Source: Evansella cellulosilytica DSM 2522
GTDB lineage: Bacteria; Bacillota; Bacilli; Bacillales; Salisediminibacteriaceae
Direction of reading: 5' to 3'
Assembly (NCBI RefSeq): GCF_000177235.2
Contig: NC_014829.1
Span: 1,984,001-2,048,000 of the forward strand
Length of the DNA: 64,000 bases
The position numbers and the translations under genes are program-made. The notes beneath the pieces were generated by a model that saw only the letters and a program-made list of their open reading frames with translations, ran no database searches and had not been told where the DNA came from. Each line of letters starts with the position of its first letter. Position 1 is the stretch's first letter. This document shows positions 51,933 to 61,933 of this stretch, piece by piece.

Positions 51933-53249
51933 GTGCCTAAGCCAGTATTAGCGATTGTAGGGAGACCAAACGTTGGTAAATCAACAATTTTTAATCGTAT
52001 TGTAGGGGAACGAATTGCGATTGTTGAAGATAAACCAGGAGTAACTCGTGACCGAATTTATAGTTCAGCGGAATGGTTAAACAAAGAATTTAATATTATA
52101 GATACAGGTGGTATTGAAATTAATGACGAGCCTTTAATGGTTCAAATGCGTTACCAAGCAGAATTAGCTATTGAAGAAGCTGATGTTATATGCTTTATTG
52201 TAAATGGGAGAGAAGGGATAACTAGTGCAGATGAAGAGGTTGCACAAATATTATTCCGCTCAAAAAAACCAATAGTACTTGGTGTAAATAAAATGGACGA
52301 TCCTTCGATGCATGACCGACTTTATGAATTTTATAGTCTAGGTATCGGTGATCCTAAGCCTATTTCAGGTTCACACGGAATAGGTTTAGGTGACTTATTA
52401 GATGAAGTGATAAAGCAATTTCCTAGTCAAACAGAAGATGTATATGATGAAGACACAATACGAATTAGCATTATAGGAAGACCGAACGTAGGGAAGTCCT
52501 CGCTAACTAACGCTATTTTAGGGGAAGAAAGGGTTATTGTTAGTGATATTCCAGGTACGACGAGAGATGCCATCGATACGCCATTTTCTAAAGATGGACA
52601 AGATTATGTCGTTATTGATACAGCTGGTATGAGAAAAAAAGGAAAAGTTTATGAGAGTACAGAGAAATATTCGGTATTAAGGGCATTAAGAGCAATTGAA
52701 AGATCAGATGTTGTATTAATGGTTATTAACGGGGAAGAAGGGATGATAGAACAGGATAAAAAGATTGCGGGATATGCTCATGAAGCTGGACGTGCAGTCA
52801 TATTAGTAGTTAATAAATGGGATGTAGTTGAAAAAGATGATAAAACAATGTTGAACTTTGAGCAAAAACTACGTGAAGAGTTTTTATATTTGAGCTATGC
52901 ACCAATCATTTTTTTATCTGCAAAAACAAAACGAAGAATGCAACACCTACTTCCATTAGTTAATGAGGTTAGCGAAAATCATAACCTTAGAGTACAGACG
53001 CATGTTTTAAATGATGTGATTGTTGATGCTGTAACAATGAATCCTGCTCCAACGGATAATGGTGGCAAAAGACTGCGCATAAATTATGCAACTCAAGTAG
53101 CTGTTGCCCCTCCTACATTTGTTCTATTTGTTAATGATCCAGAATTATTACACTTTTCTTATCGTCGCTTCTTAGAAAACAAAATACGAGAAACTTTTAA
53201 CTTTAAAGGAACCCCTATTAGAATTATTGCTCGTAAGAAAAATGAATAA
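51933..53249 (+). CDS. der: Ribosome assembly GTPase Der (EngA)
   Basis: Essential GTPase for 50S ribosome assembly. The 438-residue product has two G domains in tandem: [12 protein letters not shown] with DTGG near residue 60 and NKMD at about 119, then [12 protein letters not shown] with DTAGM and NKWD, and a C-terminal KH-like domain ([10 protein letters not shown]-like [31 protein letters not shown]). GTG 51933 follows GAGG. Downstream plsY and gpsA are close. Confidence 0.96.
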   Translation: MPKPVLAIVGRPNVGKSTIFNRIVGERIAIVEDKPGVTRDRIYSSAEWLNKEFNIIDTGGIEINDEPLMVQMRYQAELAIEEADVICFIVNGREGITSADEEVAQILFRSKKPIVLGVNKMDDPSMHDRLYEFYSLGIGDPKPISGSHGIGLGDLLDEVIKQFPSQTEDVYDEDTIRISIIGRPNVGKSSLTNAILGEERVIVSDIPGTTRDAIDTPFSKDGQDYVVIDTAGMRKKGKVYESTEKYSVLRALRAIERSDVVLMVINGEEGMIEQDKKIAGYAHEAGRAVILVVNKWDVVEKDDKTMLNFEQKLREEFLYLSYAPIIFLSAKTKRRMQHLLPLVNEVSENHNLRVQTHVLNDVIVDAVTMNPAPTDNGGKRLRINYATQVAVAPPTFVLFVNDPELLHFSYRRFLENKIRETFNFKGTPIRIIARKKNE

Positions 53250-53266
53250 GAAAATGGAGGCTTCGT

Positions 53267-53869
53267 ATGATTTCATTATTTATCATTGTTTTTTCATACT
53301 TGCTCGGGTCAATTAGTTTTAGTTATCTTATTGCAAAGAAAATAAAGCAAGTAGATATTCGTCAACATGGAAGTGGAAATGCTGGTGCAACAAACACGTT
53401 ACGCCTATTAGGTATTGGCCCTGCAATTACTGTATTATTACTTGATTGTGCTAAGGGAATAGTAGCAGTTTATTTAGGTTTATATTTTAGCAATGGAGAC
53501 ATTGTTATTGCAGCAGCTTGCGGCCTTGCGGCAATTATTGGCCATAATTGGCCGATTTACTACGGTTTTCGTGGCGGGAAAGGTGTCGCTACAACGATTG
53601 GCGTTTTAGCGACACTTGTTTTCTTCCCAGCATTAATTTCTGGTATTATTGCAATTATTTCTATTATTATTACTCGTTTTGTATCCTTAGGTTCGTTATT
53701 ATTTATTATTAATACAACATTAATAGCTATTATTTTTAGATCTAGCTTTCAAAACCCGAATACACTATCTCTATTTTTAATTGCAATTTGTATTTTGTCA
53801 GTTTGGCGTCATAGAGCTAATATTCAACGTTTATTTACTGGAACTGAGAACAAAATTGGAAAAAAATGA
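53267..53869 (+). CDS. plsY: Acyl-phosphate:glycerol-3-phosphate acyltransferase
   Basis: Membrane enzyme that makes lysophosphatidic acid from acyl phosphate. The 200-residue product has about five helices and the three loop motifs: GSGNAGATNTLR, GHNWPIYYGFRGGKGVATT and WRHRANIQRL. ATG 53267 follows GGAGG. It lies between der and gpsA, whose product supplies glycerol-3-phosphate; the two genes thus cover consecutive lipid steps. Confidence 0.95.
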   Translation: MISLFIIVFSYLLGSISFSYLIAKKIKQVDIRQHGSGNAGATNTLRLLGIGPAITVLLLDCAKGIVAVYLGLYFSNGDIVIAAACGLAAIIGHNWPIYYGFRGGKGVATTIGVLATLVFFPALISGIIAIISIIITRFVSLGSLLFIINTTLIAIIFRSSFQNPNTLSLFLIAICILSVWRHRANIQRLFTGTENKIGKK

Positions 53870-53889
53870 ATAAAGAGGGGGGATAATAT

Positions 53890-54933
53890 ATGGCAAAAAT
53901 TGCAGTTTTAGGTGCTGGTAGTTGGGGCACAGCTTTAGCGCTCGTGTTAGCAGACAACAAGCACGATGTACATATATGGGGGCGTTATGAAGAGCAAGTC
54001 AATGAAATTAATGTAAAGCATCAAAATAACGCATACTTACCTAATATAACCTTACCGAACAACCTTATTGCAAGTACGAGCATCGAAGCAGTTTTAGAAG
54101 GGGCTGAAGCGGTATTACTTGTCGTCCCTACAAAAGCGATGAGGGAAGTTTTACAAAGTGTAAAGCAAAACATAAAAAAACCAATGACGTTTATCCATGC
54201 AAGTAAGGGAATAGAACCAGGTACACACTTAAGAATTTCACAAATTATCGAAGAGGAGATCCCTTTTTCCCTTAGATCATCTGTTGTCGTTTTATCAGGA
54301 CCAAGTCATGCTGAAGAAGTGAGTCTTCGTCAGCCAACTACAGTAACAACATCTTCAGAAGATATGGAAGCTGCATCTTATGTACAAGACTTATTTATGA
54401 ATAAACATTTTCGTGTATATACAAACCCTGATTTAATAGGAGTTGAAATTGGTGGATCATTAAAAAACATTATCGCTCTAGGTGCTGGATTGACACATGG
54501 ACTGGGCTTTGGTGATAATGCTAAAGCTGCTTTAATGACGAGGGGATTAACTGAAATAGCACGCTTAGGAGTAAAGCTGGGGGCAAATCCCTTAACCTTT
54601 GCGGGCCTTTCAGGATTGGGCGATCTCATTGTTACGTGTACTAGCGTTCATAGTCGTAATTGGCGAGCAGGTAATATGTTAGGCAAAGGTGAAAACTTGC
54701 AAAATGTACTAGACGAAATGGGAATGGTTGTAGAAGGCATTCGTACAACGAAGGCAGCATACGAAATATCTAACGAACTTAACGTTGACATGCCAATTAC
54801 GAGAGGAATTTATGATGTGTTGTTCCATAATAAATCTCCAGAGGAAGCTGTCTCTGAGCTAATGGGAAGGGTTAAGAAAAAAGAAGTAGAAGATCTTAAA
54901 TTAGATAACATAATTTTTATGGATAAAAAATAA
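53890..54933 (+). CDS. gpsA: Glycerol-3-phosphate dehydrogenase [NAD(P)+]
   Basis: Makes sn-glycerol-3-phosphate from dihydroxyacetone phosphate for phospholipids. The 347-residue product has the NAD motif [33 protein letters not shown], the active-site [13 protein letters not shown] and [20 protein letters not shown] precedes ATG 53890. Family length. Confidence 0.96.
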   Translation: MAKIAVLGAGSWGTALALVLADNKHDVHIWGRYEEQVNEINVKHQNNAYLPNITLPNNLIASTSIEAVLEGAEAVLLVVPTKAMREVLQSVKQNIKKPMTFIHASKGIEPGTHLRISQIIEEEIPFSLRSSVVVLSGPSHAEEVSLRQPTTVTTSSEDMEAASYVQDLFMNKHFRVYTNPDLIGVEIGGSLKNIIALGAGLTHGLGFGDNAKAALMTRGLTEIARLGVKLGANPLTFAGLSGLGDLIVTCTSVHSRNWRAGNMLGKGENLQNVLDEMGMVVEGIRTTKAAYEISNELNVDMPITRGIYDVLFHNKSPEEAVSELMGRVKKKEVEDLKLDNIIFMDKK

Positions 54934-55002
54934 TAATTATTGTTCACATAGGTCGCCTCTATGCATATGATATCTTGACATCTGCATGAGGAGGGCTTCA
55001 TT

Positions 55003-55269
55003 TTGGACGAGAAAAAGAATCCTTTATTCGATCAGTTACAAGAGAAGACAAATGTTAATCAGCAGGACTTATTTAACTTAGCGAATTCTGTAAGTAATAC
55101 CGATTTGAGTAAAGAAGAAAATATCCGTCAACTAATCCATCAAGTCTCCCAACTGGCAAACGTTCCAGTTTCAAAAGAGAAGGAAGATGAGTTAGTAAAA
55201 GCAATTTCTAACAAGGACGTACCTATGGACTTTGCTAGCTTAGCCAAACTATTTCAACAGAAGAAGTAG
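55003..55269 (+). CDS. spoVIF: Stage VI sporulation protein F-like
   Basis: Small soluble protein of the SpoVIF family, involved in late coat assembly in B. subtilis. The 88-residue product is helical (NPLFDQLQEKTNVNQQDLFNLANSV; IRQLIHQVSQLANVPVSKEKEDELVKAI). TTG 55003 follows GAGGAGG. It is a single gene between gpsA and yphE. The family match is by sequence pattern; late sporulation control is not visible. Confidence 0.8.
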   Translation: MDEKKNPLFDQLQEKTNVNQQDLFNLANSVSNTDLSKEENIRQLIHQVSQLANVPVSKEKEDELVKAISNKDVPMDFASLAKLFQQKK

Positions 55270-55360
55270 GGTAAGTTAATATTTATCATCAATCTCCTTT
55301 TCTCAAGCATAAAATATAATGTAAGAAAATATTAAGGGCTGTGAAGAGGTTGTATTTAGT

Positions 55361-55465
55361 ATGTCAAGGATTGGAGAATCTGCCCCTTTTCTTCAATCAG
55401 TAAAAGAAAAATGGCGTTTGAATAGAGGTTTCCTATTAGCTAGTAAAAGTTCAGCAATAGGTTAA
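55361..55465 (+). CDS. Possible small peptide
   Basis: A 34-residue frame (MSRIGESAPFLQSVKEKWRL and on) with GAAGAGG 10 bases before ATG 55361. No family recognised. It lies in the 413-base gap between spoVIF and yphE together with the hairpin at 55478; it may be chance. Confidence 0.2.
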   Translation: MSRIGESAPFLQSVKEKWRLNRGFLLASKSSAIG

Positions 55466-55477
55466 TCTCACAGCTGA

Positions 55478-55524
55478 GGGAGGCTCAAAGGTTTATTATT
55501 ACCTATTGAGTCTCCCTTTTCTTG
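55478..55524 (+). terminator. GACTCAAAAGGT-family terminator
   Basis: GGGAGGCTCAAAGGT pairs with ACCTATTGAGTCTCCC, then TTTTCTT. It is 209 bases behind spoVIF. Confidence 0.8.
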
Positions 55525-55683
55525 TCAAGAGGAGCACACATCTTTACTTTTAATCAAGGTGTCAACATTATTCCACCTCATATGAGAAAAGCTATGTTAT
55601 AGCGTTTTCTTATGCAAACCCATCTTGTCTATGCTATAATTATTCGGGTATTTACCAAAATAGGTTGTAGTGGGGTGAAAGAA

Positions 55684-55884
55684 TTGACTACTGATCCATT
55701 AACGAATATGTGGATATCTTTTTTTGCAATGGGGTTAATGTTTATTTCCGTAATTGTTACAATTATTACGAAGGAAAAAGCTAAAGGTATACTGCGCTAC
55801 ATTTTATTAACCTTTAGTTTTATATGTTTAGTAGTTGCAGGAATTATCGTATTTTTTACTGTTTTCGCAGGACCGACTGAATAA
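55684..55884 (+). CDS. yphE: YphE-like membrane protein (DUF2768)
   Basis: A 66-residue peptide with two membrane helices (MWISFFAMGLMFISVIVTII; ILLTFSFICLVVAGIIVFF). Same length and place as B. subtilis YphE, before yphF. TTG 55684 follows GGGGTG; an extended -10 TGCTATAAT at 55632-55640 puts transcription near 55647, so the longer frame from 55612 is not used. Function unknown. Confidence 0.75.
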   Translation: MTTDPLTNMWISFFAMGLMFISVIVTIITKEKAKGILRYILLTFSFICLVVAGIIVFFTVFAGPTE

Positions 55885-55908
55885 TATTTGCTTTAAGGTG
55901 GATAAGCT

Positions 55909-56619
55909 ATGAGATCTATTATGTTGTTTATATTATCGTTTAGTATTTTCATATTGCTATCAGGGTGCTTATATCCGGATGAACGACGACCAGAAAACCA
56001 AGTTCCATATGAGGATCAAATACAATCTGTGCAATCTGCTGTAATTCAATTTAGACAGGATCACGGTAGGTTACCTATTATCGAACGTGAGAACACTGAT
56101 GTTTTCCGAAAATATCAAGTCAATTTCGCACCGCTTATACCAAACTATTTGCAATCTCCTCCTGGAAATTCTTTTGAGAGTGGTGGGGTTTTTCAGTATG
56201 TGTTAATTAATATTGAAGAGATGCCTGAAGTAAAACTCATTCACTTACCAATGATAAGGGAAATCCAAGAATTTCAACAAAGGGTAGATATGTATCGTAG
56301 GGAGAATCAATACGCTCCTGTAGATCAAATTGTAGGAAAAGAACTTTTGAGACTAGATTACGAGGAGTTAAATTATAGTGAACAACCTACAGTAGATAGT
56401 CCATATCATCCAGATCATCGCTTGCCTTTGTTATTACAAAACGATGGTACAGTTATCATTGACTATACGATAGATATATTATATTTTATCGAAGAACATG
56501 GTTTAGATGAATTTGATGAAGGTGATGACTTAAGGTGGTTATTAGTGAAGCATGCACCATTTGTACCAGTGTACTCTCGTCCGATGACTTTAATAGACGG
56601 TGAAATAGTTTTTAATTAA
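55909..56619 (+). CDS. yphF: YphF-like lipoprotein
   Basis: Lipoprotein of unknown function. The 236-residue product has a signal (MLFILSFSIFILLSGC) with lipobox LSGC, so it is lipid-anchored outside the membrane. The body has no recognised domain (VQSAVIQFRQDHGRLPI, EIQEFQQRVDMYRRENQYAP). AAGGTGG precedes ATG 55909, 24 bases after yphE. In B. subtilis yphF lies in the same order before spoIVA. Confidence 0.8.
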   Translation: MRSIMLFILSFSIFILLSGCLYPDERRPENQVPYEDQIQSVQSAVIQFRQDHGRLPIIERENTDVFRKYQVNFAPLIPNYLQSPPGNSFESGGVFQYVLINIEEMPEVKLIHLPMIREIQEFQQRVDMYRRENQYAPVDQIVGKELLRLDYEELNYSEQPTVDSPYHPDHRLPLLLQNDGTVIIDYTIDILYFIEEHGLDEFDEGDDLRWLLVKHAPFVPVYSRPMTLIDGEIVFN

Positions 56620-56650
56620 ATAAATAACTTTTTAGTATTGATGTTCTAAA

Positions 56651-56700
56651 AGGTCTCCCCTCTCAATATACATACAAGAGAAAGGGAGGCTTTTTCTATT
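56651..56700 (+). terminator. Probable terminator of yphE-yphF
   Basis: GTCTCCCCTCTC pairs imperfectly with GAGAAAGGGAGGC, then TTTTTC. The remaining gap to 56932 holds only the possible SigE promoter of spoIVA. Confidence 0.7.
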
Positions 56701-56836
56701 TTTTACACTAAATCCCCCTTTTTATAACTGCTGCAAGACAGTTTTAGAGGATGTGGTAATAGGGTTGCAATAGTAGAACTAGCAAAAGTACCTAGCTTGA
56801 TTAGTTAAATACAAGGGATTCTATGAATACCTTGTC

Positions 56837-56862
56837 ATAATTAATGGACAATATCATAAATA
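56837..56862 (+). promoter_or_regulatory. Possible SigE promoter of spoIVA
   Basis: CATAAATA (56855-56862) with ATA 15 bases upstream, the same layout as the candidate at 19190 before dacB. spoIVA is SigE-dependent in B. subtilis. Confidence 0.35.
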
Positions 56863-56932
56863 TATACTGTCTTTCCAAACGTAAAAGATGCTCAAGGAGA
56901 ATCTATTTTGAATATGACCGGGAGGGGATTTT

Positions 56933-58411
56933 GTGGAAAAAATTGATATTTTTAAAGATATTGCCGAGCGAACAGGTGGTGATATTTATTTAGGAGTAGT
57001 AGGGTCTGTTCGAACTGGTAAGTCAACATTCATTAAGAAGTTTATGGAGCTTGCAGTAATTCCAAACATTGAAAGTGAAGCTGATCGAGCAAGAGCGCAA
57101 GATGAACTACCTCAAAGTGCAGCTGGTAAGCAGATCATGACAACAGAACCAAAATTCGTACCGAATCAGGCTGTATCGATCCATGTGGATGAAGGGTTGG
57201 ATGTAAATGTTCGCGTTGTTGATAGTGTAGGTTATGCTGTTCCAGGGGCAAGGGGTTATGAGGATGAAAATGGACCAAGAATGATCAATACACCTTGGTA
57301 CGAAGACCCAATTCCTTTTCATGAAGCAGCTGAAATTGGCACACGTAAAGTGATTCAGGAACATTCCACTTTAGGGGTAGTTATCACTACAGATGGTTCT
57401 ATAGGGGAAATTGAAAGGGAAGATTACGTTGAATCAGAGGAAAGAGTAATAGAAGAGTTAAAAGAAGTTGGAAAGCCTTTTATTGTTATTGTCAACAGTG
57501 TTCATCCTCAACACCCTGATACGGAAGAACTTAGAAACGATCTTGTTGAAAAGCATGATGTTCCAGTATTAGCTCTTAACATCGAAGGTATGGGTGAGCA
57601 AGAAATAAATATGGTGCTTAAAGAGGTATTGTATGAGTTCCCTGTTCATGAAGTTAACGTAAACCTCCCTAGCTGGGTAATGGTATTAAAAGAGGATCAC
57701 TGGTTAAGAGATAATTATGAAGTGGCAGTTCGTGATACTGTAAAGGACATAAAACGTTTACGTGACGTTGATAGAGTAGTTGGTCATTTCTTCGAGTACG
57801 AATTTATAGAACAAGCACAATTAGCTGGGATAGAAATGGGTCAAGGTGTTGCAGAGATAGATTTGCATGCACCAGATGACTTATATGATCAAATTTTAAA
57901 AGAGGTAGTAGGTGTAGAAATAAGAGGTAAAGATCATCTTTTAGAGTTGATGCAAGACTTTGCATTTGCAAAAGCAGAATACGATCAAGTGGCAGATGCA
58001 CTTAAAATGGTAAAACAAACTGGGTACGGAATTGCAGCTCCATCTGTTACAGATATGAGTTTAGATGAACCAGAAATTATTAGACAAGGTTCTAGGTTTG
58101 GAGTTCGCTTGAAGGCTGTAGCACCTTCTATTCATATGATAAAGGTTGATGTAGAGTCAGAGTTTGCACCAATTATAGGTACAGAGAAACAAAGTGAAGA
58201 GCTTGTTAGGTACTTAATGCAAGACTTTGAGGAAAATCCACTTTCCATATGGAATTCAGATATCTTTGGTCGCTCTTTAAACTCTATTGTTAGAGAAGGG
58301 ATTTCTGCAAAATTATCGTTGATGCCAGAAAATGCAAGGTATAAATTAAAAGAAACGCTTGAGCGAATTATTAACGAGGGCTCTGGTGGATTAATAGCAA
58401 TCATATTATAA
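56933..58411 (+). CDS. spoIVA: Stage IV sporulation protein A, coat morphogenetic ATPase
   Basis: Mother-cell ATPase that polymerises on the forespore and forms the base of the coat. The 492-residue product equals the B. subtilis length. It has the Walker A GVVGSVRTGKSTFIKK near the N-terminus, the DSVGYAVPGARGY segment, a middle domain and the conserved C-terminus (TLERIINEGSGGLIAIIL) that targets the forespore. GTG 56933 follows GGGAGGGG. Single gene between terminators. Confidence 0.96.
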   Translation: MEKIDIFKDIAERTGGDIYLGVVGSVRTGKSTFIKKFMELAVIPNIESEADRARAQDELPQSAAGKQIMTTEPKFVPNQAVSIHVDEGLDVNVRVVDSVGYAVPGARGYEDENGPRMINTPWYEDPIPFHEAAEIGTRKVIQEHSTLGVVITTDGSIGEIEREDYVESEERVIEELKEVGKPFIVIVNSVHPQHPDTEELRNDLVEKHDVPVLALNIEGMGEQEINMVLKEVLYEFPVHEVNVNLPSWVMVLKEDHWLRDNYEVAVRDTVKDIKRLRDVDRVVGHFFEYEFIEQAQLAGIEMGQGVAEIDLHAPDDLYDQILKEVVGVEIRGKDHLLELMQDFAFAKAEYDQVADALKMVKQTGYGIAAPSVTDMSLDEPEIIRQGSRFGVRLKAVAPSIHMIKVDVESEFAPIIGTEKQSEELVRYLMQDFEENPLSIWNSDIFGRSLNSIVREGISAKLSLMPENARYKLKETLERIINEGSGGLIAIIL

Positions 58412-58438
58412 GTTCTCCGTCTGGAGAGCTTTTTTTTT
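58411..58438 (+). terminator. Intrinsic terminator of spoIVA
   Basis: AGTTCTCC and GGAGAGCT with a GTCT loop and a run of nine Ts. The gap 58439-58739 otherwise holds AT-rich DNA and the hbs promoter. Confidence 0.9.
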
Positions 58439-58607
58439 GGGGGAAAATGTATTTTCTTTGTACTACGAGACACTTATCACCATGCTGACATACTTGACTA
58501 AAAAAGTGATAAGCACATTTTAATGGTATTTTTTGGTAAAAACAAGTGTTACATATACCAAAAAAGGTAAAAAAGTTATAAAAATACAAGGAATTCCGCA
58601 AAAATTG

Positions 58608-58636
58608 TTGAATTATTTCCTTTTATCGTTTAAGAT
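58608..58636 (+). promoter_or_regulatory. Predicted SigA promoter of hbs
   Basis: TTGAAT (58608-58613) and TAAGAT (58631-58636) with a 17-base spacer, leaving a leader of about 95 bases. Confidence 0.5.
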
Positions 58637-58739
58637 AAGCCTTGTTATCCTATGATTTCAAGGAAAACAAGTATAAAAAGCTTATAATTGTGAAACAAAG
58701 GGAATAACAAGACTGAAATTATGGGAGGAGGTGAATGAG

Positions 58740-59012
58740 ATGAATAAGACAGAACTTATCAATGCGGTTGCTGAAAAATCTGATCTTTCAAAGAAGGATG
58801 CTACTAGTGCCGTTGATGCAGTCTTTGATGTCATCACTGGTTCTCTACAAAATGGTGAGAAAGTGCAATTAATTGGATTCGGTAACTTTGAAGTACGTGA
58901 GCGTGCTGCTCGTAAAGGGCGTAACCCACAAACTGGCGAAGAAATCGAGATTCCTGCAAGTAATGTACCAGCATTCAAACCTGGTAAAGCCCTAAAAGAT
59001 GCTGTTAAATAA
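58740..59012 (+). CDS. hup: DNA-binding protein HU (HBsu)
   Basis: Histone-like dimer that bends and compacts DNA. The 90-residue product is a full HU protein: [46 protein letters not shown] and [22 protein letters not shown] lies 6 bases before ATG 58740; ATG 58731 overlaps the site. Strong leader and terminator fit high expression. Same place before mtrA as in B. subtilis (hbs). Confidence 0.96.
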   Translation: MNKTELINAVAEKSDLSKKDATSAVDAVFDVITGSLQNGEKVQLIGFGNFEVRERAARKGRNPQTGEEIEIPASNVPAFKPGKALKDAVK

Positions 59013-59040
59013 CATACATACGGGCTATTGAAATAGAAAG

Positions 59041-59070
59041 AAGAACCACACTCTGTGGTTCTTTTTTTCT
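59041..59070 (+). terminator. Intrinsic terminator of hup
   Basis: AAGAACCACA and TGTGGTTCTT with a small loop, then seven Ts. In the gap that follows, an AGTAGCAC/GTGCTACT hairpin lies near 59119. Confidence 0.9.
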
Positions 59071-59180
59071 AGAAAGATAAGATAGTATAAATTTGGAGAT
59101 GAATTGATGCCACGCGTAGTAGCACGAAGAGTGCTACTTTAAAGACATGTGGTATCATTTTTTCACTGCTTCTAAGAAAA

Positions 59181-59238
59181 GAGAGGTTGACTCAAAAGGT
59201 AAAAAATCGACCTTTTCAGTCAACCTCTTTTTTTTTTA
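59181..59238 (+). terminator. GACTCAAAAGGT-family terminator behind hup
   Basis: GAGAGGTTGACTCAAAAGGT pairs with ACCTTTTCAGTCAACCTCT (one mismatch), then a long T-run. It is a second terminator, 110 bases behind the first. Confidence 0.85.
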
Positions 59239-59283
59239 GAAAACAATTTTACAAATGCATTCAAACATAACAAGTAAGCTTGC

Positions 59284-59313
59284 TTGTATTCATTCACTTG
59301 ATTATGCTAGAAT
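59284..59313 (+). promoter_or_regulatory. Predicted SigA promoter of folE-mtrB
   Basis: TTGTAT (59284-59289) and TGC-TAGAAT (59308-59313), an 18-base spacer and extended -10. Confidence 0.5.
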
Positions 59314-59358
59314 TTTAACGAAATTCGTTTACATATAATTTCGAATGGAGGAAATAAA

Positions 59359-59925
59359 ATGAGTCAGGTAGACCATCAAAAAATACAACAAGCCGTTACG
59401 ATGATATTAGAAGCCATTGGAGAAGATCCAAATAGAGAAGGATTACTTGATACACCAAAAAGAGTAGCAAGAATGTATGAAGAAGTGTTTGAAGGAGTGA
59501 AGCAAGATCCTAAAGAACACTTTGCAACTGTATTTGGTGAGGATCACGAGGAATTGGTATTAGTAAAGGACATACCATTTTATTCAATGTGTGAGCATCA
59601 TCTAGTTCCTTTTTATGGGAAAGCCCATATAGGGTATATACCAAAGGGCGGAAAAGTAACAGGATTAAGTAAGCTTGCAAGAGCATTAGAGGCAGTTACT
59701 CGTAGACCTCAGTTACAGGAAAGAATTACTTCCACTGTAGCCGATTCGATAGTAGATACATTGGAGCCATTAGGGGTTATCGTCGTAGTTGAGGCAGAGC
59801 ATATGTGCATGACGATGCGTGGAGTGAAGAAACCTGGTTCTAAGACAGTAACATCGGCTGTTAGAGGGGCATTTGAAAACAATCCAGCAGCGAGGGCAGA
59901 AGTACTTTCTTTAATTAAAGAATAA
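59359..59925 (+). CDS. folE: GTP cyclohydrolase I (MtrA)
   Basis: First enzyme of folate synthesis, making dihydroneopterin triphosphate from GTP. The 188-residue product has the zinc and active-site motifs [15 protein letters not shown] and [15 protein letters not shown], and the [10 protein letters not shown] segment. GGAGG precedes ATG 59359. It forms the mtrAB operon with mtrB, as in B. subtilis. Confidence 0.96.
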   Translation: MSQVDHQKIQQAVTMILEAIGEDPNREGLLDTPKRVARMYEEVFEGVKQDPKEHFATVFGEDHEELVLVKDIPFYSMCEHHLVPFYGKAHIGYIPKGGKVTGLSKLARALEAVTRRPQLQERITSTVADSIVDTLEPLGVIVVVEAEHMCMTMRGVKKPGSKTVTSAVRGAFENNPAARAEVLSLIKE

Positions 59926-60012
59926 TGTAAAATACTGAAAAAATGCTATTTATTTATATTCCCGTATTTTATAGTTAAAGTATGTCTAAATAATTTTAAG
60001 GGGAGATAGCCA

Positions 60013-60234
60013 ATGGCACAAACAAATGAGTATATTGTAATTAAAGCAAAAGAAGATGGTGTAAATGTAATCGGATTAACAAGAGGTTCAGATACACGGT
60101 TTCACCATTCGGAAAAACTTGATAAAAATGAAATAATGATTGCGCAATTTACTGAGCATACGTCTGCTATCAAGATTCGAGGAAAAGCAACGGTTCAAAC
60201 AGCTCATGGTGAAATGGATAATGATTCTAAGTAG
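60013..60234 (+). CDS. mtrB: Tryptophan RNA-binding attenuator protein TRAP
   Basis: Ring-shaped 11-mer that binds tryptophan and then (G/U)AG repeats in trp leader RNA to end transcription. The 73-residue product matches TRAP throughout ([49 protein letters not shown]), including the tryptophan and RNA-contact segments. GGGGAG precedes ATG 60013. No trp leader is in this window. Confidence 0.95.
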   Translation: MAQTNEYIVIKAKEDGVNVIGLTRGSDTRFHHSEKLDKNEIMIAQFTEHTSAIKIRGKATVQTAHGEMDNDSK

Positions 60235-60374
60235 ATACCCTGCAATTGTCAAAATGGAGAAAACTAACAACCATTTTGAAAGTGACGAGCGCTTATCCAG
60301 AGCTAACAATTGTGTTATAATAAAAAAAGACTTTGTGAAATAATAATTAGAGATTACCTTTGGGGGTCCGTCGA

Positions 60375-61190
60375 ATGTCATCTACTTATTTGTACAGCGA
60401 AGAATTAAAAAGTATTATCGATAGCTTTTATACGAAGATAAAGCATCCTTATTTACAAAAGTACATAGAAGATCCACAAATAGACGCTGATCAAGCTGTT
60501 ATTTTATACATGATGTTGAAAGAGAAGAAAGTTGATCAGGCTTATATTAGTCAATGTATACTAACTACAATTCTTGTACAAGCTGCTTTAGATACGCATG
60601 AACAAGTGAGCGTAGATGAGCTACAAAATGAAACAAATAGAAAAAAGAGACAGCTAAAAGTTCTAGCTGGAGATTATTACAGTAGTTTGTATTATTCCGT
60701 TCTTTCAAAGGTTGATGACGTTACTTTAATTAAAGTTCTTGCAAAGTCGATCCAAGAAATTAATGAATCGAAAATGAATGTGTATAAAAATAAAATAAAG
60801 AAGATTCAAGCTGGGTTTGACGATGTGAGGACAATAGATACTTCGCTATTACGAAATATTGCAAATATGCTTCAAATGTCTGAGTGGAAAAACGTGATTG
60901 AGGAGTTTTTCTTTCTAAAGCGACTATTAAAGGAAAGATTTTTATGGCTTGATAAAGGGATGAAAGGTTCTTTAGTGGACATGCTGCTTTATGAAGTTAG
61001 TGAGACTGATAAGAATACTGAATATAGGGGCCAATTACTAGCTCGCTTTGACCGACATATAGAAGTTACGAAAGATAAATTATTGCATATTTCCAAGGAT
61101 TGGGTTGTAAATGCAACCTTTCTTCAAAAAAGGGTACACGAATTATTAGTTGAGAATAAATATGAGCATTGGGTGATGGAGGAAGGATAA
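60375..61190 (+). CDS. hepS: Heptaprenyl diphosphate synthase component I
   Basis: Small subunit of the enzyme that makes the C35 side chain of menaquinone-7; catalysis is by HepT. The 271-residue product has a helical HepS sequence ([49 protein letters not shown]). ATG 60375 follows GGGGG; the TTG at 60360 overlaps the site. It heads the quinone operon, where hepT is expected after mqnA. Confidence 0.92.
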   Translation: MSSTYLYSEELKSIIDSFYTKIKHPYLQKYIEDPQIDADQAVILYMMLKEKKVDQAYISQCILTTILVQAALDTHEQVSVDELQNETNRKKRQLKVLAGDYYSSLYYSVLSKVDDVTLIKVLAKSIQEINESKMNVYKNKIKKIQAGFDDVRTIDTSLLRNIANMLQMSEWKNVIEEFFFLKRLLKERFLWLDKGMKGSLVDMLLYEVSETDKNTEYRGQLLARFDRHIEVTKDKLLHISKDWVVNATFLQKRVHELLVENKYEHWVMEEG

Positions 61191-61195
61191 GAGCT

Positions 61196-61900
61196 ATGAC
61201 GCAATCGAAGGAAGAAAAAGTACACCAAGTTTTTGAAAACATCTATACGAACTATGACAAGATGAATTCGATCATTAGTTTTCAACGACATATTGCTTGG
61301 CGAAAAGATACGATGAAGCGAATGAATGTGAAAGAAGGGGCAAAAGCATTAGATGTTTGCTGTGGAACAGCGGATTGGTCGATTGCTCTTGGTGAGGCAG
61401 TAGGGGAAACTGGTGAAGTGATTGGGTTAGATTTTAGTAAGAATATGCTTTCGATTGGTAAGAAAAAGGTAGAGGAATTGAAACTCTCTCAAGTGAATCT
61501 TATCCATGGGAATGCTATGTCCTTGCCATTTGAAGATAATACTTTTGATTACGTTACTATTGGGTTCGGATTAAGAAACGTACCAGACTACCTTAAAGCA
61601 CTACAAGAAATGAAGAGGGTAGTTAGGCCTGGTGGACTTGTCGTTTGCCTTGAAACATCCCAACCAACGCTAATAGGCTTTAAACAGATGTATTGGTTAT
61701 ATTTTAAATATATTATGCCATTGTTTGGAAAAATATTTGCAAAAAGTTATCAGGAATACTCTTGGTTACAGGAGTCTACCGAAACCTTTCCAAATAAAAA
61801 AGAATTAGCAAAATTATTTTATGAAGCTGGATTTAATGAAGTAAACTTCAAATCATATTCTGCAGGTGTAGCAGCTGCACACTTTGCTAAAAAAAATTAA
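61196..61900 (+). CDS. ubiE: Demethylmenaquinone methyltransferase
   Basis: SAM-dependent methyltransferase for the last step of menaquinone synthesis (menG, gerCB/menH in B. subtilis). The 234-residue product has [12 protein letters not shown], the SAM motif [42 protein letters not shown] and the C-terminal [17 protein letters not shown] 61196 follows GGAGGAAGG. Same position as in B. subtilis, but here quinone genes of another pathway follow. Confidence 0.95.
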   Translation: MTQSKEEKVHQVFENIYTNYDKMNSIISFQRHIAWRKDTMKRMNVKEGAKALDVCCGTADWSIALGEAVGETGEVIGLDFSKNMLSIGKKKVEELKLSQVNLIHGNAMSLPFEDNTFDYVTIGFGLRNVPDYLKALQEMKRVVRPGGLVVCLETSQPTLIGFKQMYWLYFKYIMPLFGKIFAKSYQEYSWLQESTETFPNKKELAKLFYEAGFNEVNFKSYSAGVAAAHFAKKN

Positions 61901-61933
61901 ACTGTTATCGTAAAAACAAAATGGGGAACTTTA

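Noticed and set aside
59110-59145. Short open frame and hairpin near 59119
   Set aside because: Only about ten codons without a ribosome site; the AGTAGCAC stem alone is not enough for a feature.
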